In this document: positions 6,909 through 9,752 of the stretch, in pieces
Position numbering within the stretch: position 1 is the first letter of the stretch
How the letters are laid out: each line of letters begins with the position of its first letter
NCBI GenBank assembly: GCA_009921765.1
Contig: RFXC01000167.1
Coordinates: 1-9,752 of the forward strand
DNA from: Betaproteobacteria bacterium
Lineage (GTDB): Bacteria; Pseudomonadota; Gammaproteobacteria; Burkholderiales; Burkholderiaceae
Direction of reading: 5' to 3'
DNA: 9,752 nucleotides
The notes under the pieces: generated by a model
The model's database searches: none
What the model was told of the DNA's origin: nothing
The model's input: only the letters and a program-made list of their open reading frames with translations
Program-made: the position numbers and the translations under genes

Positions 6909-6939
6909 TGATATCCAAATATGTCAATGATGGATATCA
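6909..6939. promoter_or_regulatory. Inverted-repeat operator upstream of parDE
   Basis: TGATATCCA (6909-6917) and TGGATATCA (6931-6939) form a perfect 9-bp inverted repeat. Their centres are 22 bp apart, about two helical turns, in a locally AT-rich patch 37 bases upstream of the parD ATG. Ribbon-helix-helix antitoxins usually repress their own operon by binding such paired sites, so this is the likely ParD/ParDE operator. TTGACA occurs between the arms on the minus strand (6927-6922), but no -10 box sits at the right distance. The promoter itself is therefore unclear. Confidence 0.65.
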
Positions 6940-7289
6940 GATGCCACCGTCGGTGCTGGTGCCGGGCAATGACTGCCGAGCGGCTTCATGCCTGGCCGTT
7001 TGACGGCTGGGAGATCCCGGCTGGAAAGTTGGCATTGGTCGAGGTACGGCCGGCGATGTGGCCAGGGCTTGTGCCGGTGGCTGCGTTGAGCGCGGGGCAG
7101 AAGGATGCCTTCGTGACGGCGTCGTGGTTGAGGGCGGCGGACAACTCGGGGGAGTTGAACAAAATGCTTCAGCCGGCATTGTCGCAGCCCACCGCTGCAC
7201 AACCGGTCAGAGTGGCAGCCTCGCGCTCAGCCCCAGCAGCGCACTCCTCGGCAGCCCCGGCTCGTAATACTGGCGCTGTGCCTGATTGA
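6921..7289 (+). pseudogene. Probable C-terminal remnant of a DUF429-like protein
   Basis: The frame from about 6969 onward contains HAWPFDGWEIPAGKLALVEV, then PAMWPG, then QKDAFVTASWLRAADNSGEL and LQPALS. From memory this resembles the C-terminal half of conserved proteobacterial proteins of DUF429 type, which read like WPFDGW-IP-G-S-V-EVYP-LW, then D-QHDA-V-AWLR-AD-G-L and P-L. The N-terminal half with its GIDF-type motif is absent, and a stop codon lies at 6909. The usual C-terminus is replaced by an Ala/Ser-rich run that overlaps the end of the TonB receptor gene on the other strand. The possible ATG at 6921 falls inside the parDE operator, which argues against a real start there. I judge it a decayed fragment. 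The family name is tentative, and a small expressed protein from ATG 6969 is not excluded. Confidence 0.4.
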
Positions 7290-9303
7290 CGATCACCGAC
7301 CCGATTGTCCGGCGGTCGGCCAGATTGTCGATCCCGGCAAAAATTTCCATCATCACCGGTCCCGCCTGCAGCCGGTGTCGCGCCCGCGCGTTGAAAACGC
7401 CGTATCCCGGCGCAGGCGCGGTATTGCCATCATCGGCCCACAGGCGCGATCGGGCATGCCACTCGACCCCGGCCTCCAGGCCCGGACGGGGGGCCACCCC
7501 GGCGGGCGCCCAGCCGGCCTGCGCCCAGAAGATCGACGCAAACGCGATCTGGGAAGGAATGGCGGGCATTGCATTCCCTGCGGCAACCTGGCCAAACGGC
7601 TGGTCATACACCGCATCAATCCAGGTCCAGGAAAATCGGGTTCGCAACGACGCCCCCCAGAGCCGATCTGCCGACACCTCAGCCCCTTCGCGCAATGTGC
7701 TGGTGGCGTTTGCGAACACCGTTCTCCCCCCTGAGGAAAGCGCTGCCACCAGTTCGTTGTCGGTACGAATCCGGAACAGCGCAGCCTGCACCCGCGTGGC
7801 ACGGTCCGGCAGCCATTTGAGGCCGGTTTCCAGGTGATGGCTCACCGGTGCCGCCAGCAGCGGGTTGAACCGGCCAACCGGCGTGCCACCCGCGCTCGGC
7901 ATGGAATACGCGGCCTCGGCAAGCGTGGGCGTCTCAAAGCCCCGGCCCTGATTCAGATACACATTGAGCGTTTCCGAAGCGTGCCAGGTTGCCCCCAGCA
8001 CCGGACTGGTTGCGCGGTAACGCACGGCCCCCGAGCCGTTGCCATCCGTCAGGTAGTCGTCGCGACTTTCCAGGCGGACCTCGCTCTGGCGCACGCCGGT
8101 GGTGATGGTCCACGACTCGCCCAGATGCAGATTGGCCTGCGCGAACGCATCACGGTTGCCGGCGTCATTCATTTCGTTGCGGTTCAAACCAAGCTTTTCA
8201 CCCGCAAGCGCAGCACCACCCTGCCGCCGTTCGGCCGAGCTGTCGTGGTCGATGCCAACCACCCAGTCGAGGGTCATCGCCTTACCAAGCGTCCCGAACC
8301 CAGTGAGCTGCAGCCCGGCGCCATCAAATTGACGATCCAACCCCACCCAGGTGTTCGAGGCCTGGAACTGCAGGTTTTCACGCGTGCCGGCGTAAGTCCG
8401 CGCCTGCAACCGCAGGTCTCGGTCAAAGCGGTGTTCCAGAACCAAGCCGCCCTGGTCCTGGCGGACCGACTTGCGGGTATTTGCGGCCACAGCGTTCGTG
8501 CCCGCCGCACGGGGATTGGCAAGCTGCGCCCACGTGAGCCCGAGCGGATCGCGGGCATACGGCATATCGAACGCATTGAGCACCACGCGCAGCCGCGTAT
8601 CGGCGGCGAGCTGTACGCCAAGCACGCCATTGAAGTGTCGACGCCTGGCCGCGCTGTGCTCGCGCCAGCCATCGGTCGAAAACTCGCCGTAATCGGCCAC
8701 CAGCCCCGCCGTGCCGGCGCGCCCGGCAAGCTGAACATTGCTGCGCAGAAGCCCGAAGGAGCCAGCCAGCGTCTCCGCCGACACCGTCGGCACCGTATCG
8801 GGGTCGCGCGTGAAGGTCTGGATGACGCCGCCCGAGGCGTTACCGTAAATCTGGGCCAGTGGCCCGCTCAGCACTTCGATGCGGCCCGCGGAGGGCAAAT
8901 GGACGGTGGACGCCTGCCCCTGCCCATCGGGAGTGGAAGCGGGAATTCCATCGGTCAGCAGGCGAATGCCACGCAACCCGAATGCGGCTCGGGCGCCGAA
9001 TCCGCGAATTGAAATCTGTACATCCTGCGCGTAGTTGTTGCGGTTGAGCGCCACCACACCGGGCGCCTGCGCGAGGGCTTCGGACAAGTTGACCGCCGGG
9101 CCCGCTCGACGCAAGGCCGCCTCATCGATGAGCTGTACCGACGCCGGCGCATCGAACTGTTGCTGTTCAAGCCGGCCGCTCTGCACGGTGACCGATTCAA
9201 GCGTCTGCGCCGAGCCACCGAATGCGACCAGACACGCCGCAGCACCCACCGCCGCGCGGCACAACCCGGCGGCGATACAGGGCCGCACGCGTGACTGAGG
9301 CAT
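7207..9303 (-). CDS. TonB-dependent outer-membrane receptor
   Basis: This 698-residue protein is a full-length TonB-dependent receptor. A signal peptide ends near A32 (FGGSA|QT) and is followed by a TonB-box-like ESVTVQS. The plug domain (about 45-155) contains IQLIDEAALRR-like and LAQAPGVVAL segments, then ISIRGFGARAAFGLRGIRLL, RIEVLSGPL and IYGNASGGVIQ. The rest is a beta-barrel of alternating strands, with typical GRGFETPTLAEA and FNPLLAAP-SHHLETGLKW motifs, ending in the strand RSALLGLSARLPL. It ends in Leu rather than the common terminal aromatic. Such receptors import iron chelates, cobalamin, copper or other scarce solutes using TonB/ExbBD. The plug resembles the FecA-like group, but the substrate cannot be told. 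ATG 9303 lies 5 bases after the upstream cytochrome stop codon, so the two are probably co-transcribed and coupled. No clear terminator follows it. Confidence 0.93.
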   Translation of the reverse strand: MPQSRVRPCIAAGLCRAAVGAAACLVAFGGSAQTLESVTVQSGRLEQQQFDAPASVQLIDEAALRRAGPAVNLSEALAQAPGVVALNRNNYAQDVQISIRGFGARAAFGLRGIRLLTDGIPASTPDGQGQASTVHLPSAGRIEVLSGPLAQIYGNASGGVIQTFTRDPDTVPTVSAETLAGSFGLLRSNVQLAGRAGTAGLVADYGEFSTDGWREHSAARRRHFNGVLGVQLAADTRLRVVLNAFDMPYARDPLGLTWAQLANPRAAGTNAVAANTRKSVRQDQGGLVLEHRFDRDLRLQARTYAGTRENLQFQASNTWVGLDRQFDGAGLQLTGFGTLGKAMTLDWVVGIDHDSSAERRQGGAALAGEKLGLNRNEMNDAGNRDAFAQANLHLGESWTITTGVRQSEVRLESRDDYLTDGNGSGAVRYRATSPVLGATWHASETLNVYLNQGRGFETPTLAEAAYSMPSAGGTPVGRFNPLLAAPVSHHLETGLKWLPDRATRVQAALFRIRTDNELVAALSSGGRTVFANATSTLREGAEVSADRLWGASLRTRFSWTWIDAVYDQPFGQVAAGNAMPAIPSQIAFASIFWAQAGWAPAGVAPRPGLEAGVEWHARSRLWADDGNTAPAPGYGVFNARARHRLQAGPVMMEIFAGIDNLADRRTIGSVIVNQAQRQYYEPGLPRSALLGLSARLPL

Positions 9304-9308
9304 TGCGC

Positions 9309-9752
9309 TCAGGGCCCGATACGGGAGAGGTAATGCGCGATCGCGATCAGATCAGAATCGCTCAGTCCGTGGAGCGACGCTGCCATCAAGGTATCGCGCC
9401 CCACTGCCTGGTTGCTGGCGAACTGGCGCATCGAGTGAAGCAGAAAATCTTCCCGCTGCGCGGCAAGCCTGGGCATCTGCTCCCGCCCTGCGTAACTGGG
9501 AAGATGACAGCTTCCGCAGCGATTTTGCTGGGCGAGCTGTTCACCCTTTGCAAACAACGCTACGTCGCGCTCAGCCGCCGGTGGCTTGAGCGGCTGGCGT
9601 GCGTAGTGACGGGCGAGTGCTGCGATGTCTGTATCGGTGATGCCATCGAGCGCACCCTTCATCAGCGCAATCTCGCGGATGCCCTCACGAATCAGCACCA
9701 TCTGATTTTCAAGGAAAACCACCGGCTGACCGGCAAGCGAGGGGGTGTCTCG
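9309..9752 (-). CDS. Diheme c4-like cytochrome c, C-terminal part (5' end outside window)
   Basis: The frame is open to the window edge and gives 147 residues of a two-domain cytochrome. The first domain lacks its CXXCH, which lies off the edge, but shows DTPSLAGQPVVFLENQ and LMKGALDGITDTDIAALARHY with a likely axial Met. The second domain has CGSCH, MPRLAAQREDFLLHSM and TLMAASLHGLSDSDLIAIAHY with the matching Met. The two halves are clear internal duplicates, as in periplasmic cytochrome c4 and related c553 proteins that carry electrons to terminal oxidases or accept them from dehydrogenases. GTG 9722 is not a credible start, since conserved sequence continues upstream of it. It is followed after 5 bases by the TonB receptor gene in the same direction. 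Why a cytochrome should pair with a receptor is not shown; a redox step in metal uptake is one possibility. Confidence 0.9.
   Translation of the reverse strand, partial: RDTPSLAGQPVVFLENQMVLIREGIREIALMKGALDGITDTDIAALARHYARQPLKPPAAERDVALFAKGEQLAQQNRCGSCHLPSYAGREQMPRLAAQREDFLLHSMRQFASNQAVGRDTLMAASLHGLSDSDLIAIAHYLSRIGP

Noticed and set aside
6922..6927. TTGACA on the minus strand as the -35 box of parDE
   Set aside because: No acceptable -10 sequence lies 15-18 bases downstream (CCCCAG region). It may be part of the promoter, but I cannot support it.
6952..6961. GGTGCTGGTG, the reverse complement of the tRNA 3' end, as a possible attachment-site copy
   Set aside because: Only 10 bases match and in inverted orientation; an att repeat should be longer and direct. 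Chance explains it.
7179..7202. Hairpin TTGT-C-GCAGC/GCTGC-ACAA after the TonB receptor gene as its terminator
   Set aside because: The stem has 9 pairs with one bulged base, but no T-run follows in the minus direction, so it does not qualify as an intrinsic terminator.

Overview
The window looks like a GC-rich betaproteobacterial chromosome, most likely Burkholderiales. That rests on strong G/C bias at third codon positions, the divergent lgt/ilvD pair, a small periplasmic class I cytochrome c, and a ferredoxin-reductase of the type usually labelled AscD-like in that order. This is inference from gene content and codon use; no search was run.

Layout. Bases 1-396 hold the C-terminal half of a TauE/SafE membrane exporter. 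It converges on lgt (404-1192, minus), which is divergent from ilvD (1239-2918, plus). A small secreted cytochrome c (3019-3330) follows and ends in a strong intrinsic terminator. Next comes a hairpin-rich stretch of about 255 bases with no convincing gene, closed by a second plus-strand terminator (3660-3689). A 2Fe-2S/FAD/NAD reductase (3698-4741, minus) and an SDR-family protein (4740-5768, plus) are divergent, and their possible start codons share the four bases CATG. The SDR stop codon lies inside the -10 box of a tRNA-Thr(CGT) gene (5782-5857), which has its own terminator.

After the tRNA the character changes to accessory DNA: an unusually regular 51-base stem-loop, several hundred bases without a recognisable gene, a ParD/ParE toxin-antitoxin pair on the minus strand with a clear upstream inverted-repeat operator, and what looks like a decayed C-terminal fragment of a larger gene. 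The window closes with a minus-strand pair: a diheme c4-like cytochrome, cut by the window edge, followed 5 bases later by a TonB-dependent outer-membrane receptor.

Functionally most of this is housekeeping: lipoprotein maturation, branched-chain amino acid synthesis, electron transfer and threonine decoding. The parts worth a second look are the structured non-coding stretches at 3405-3689 and 5898-5948, the SDR protein that lacks the usual catalytic Tyr/Lys, and the accessory patch behind the tRNA. I do not see a clear novel multi-gene system.
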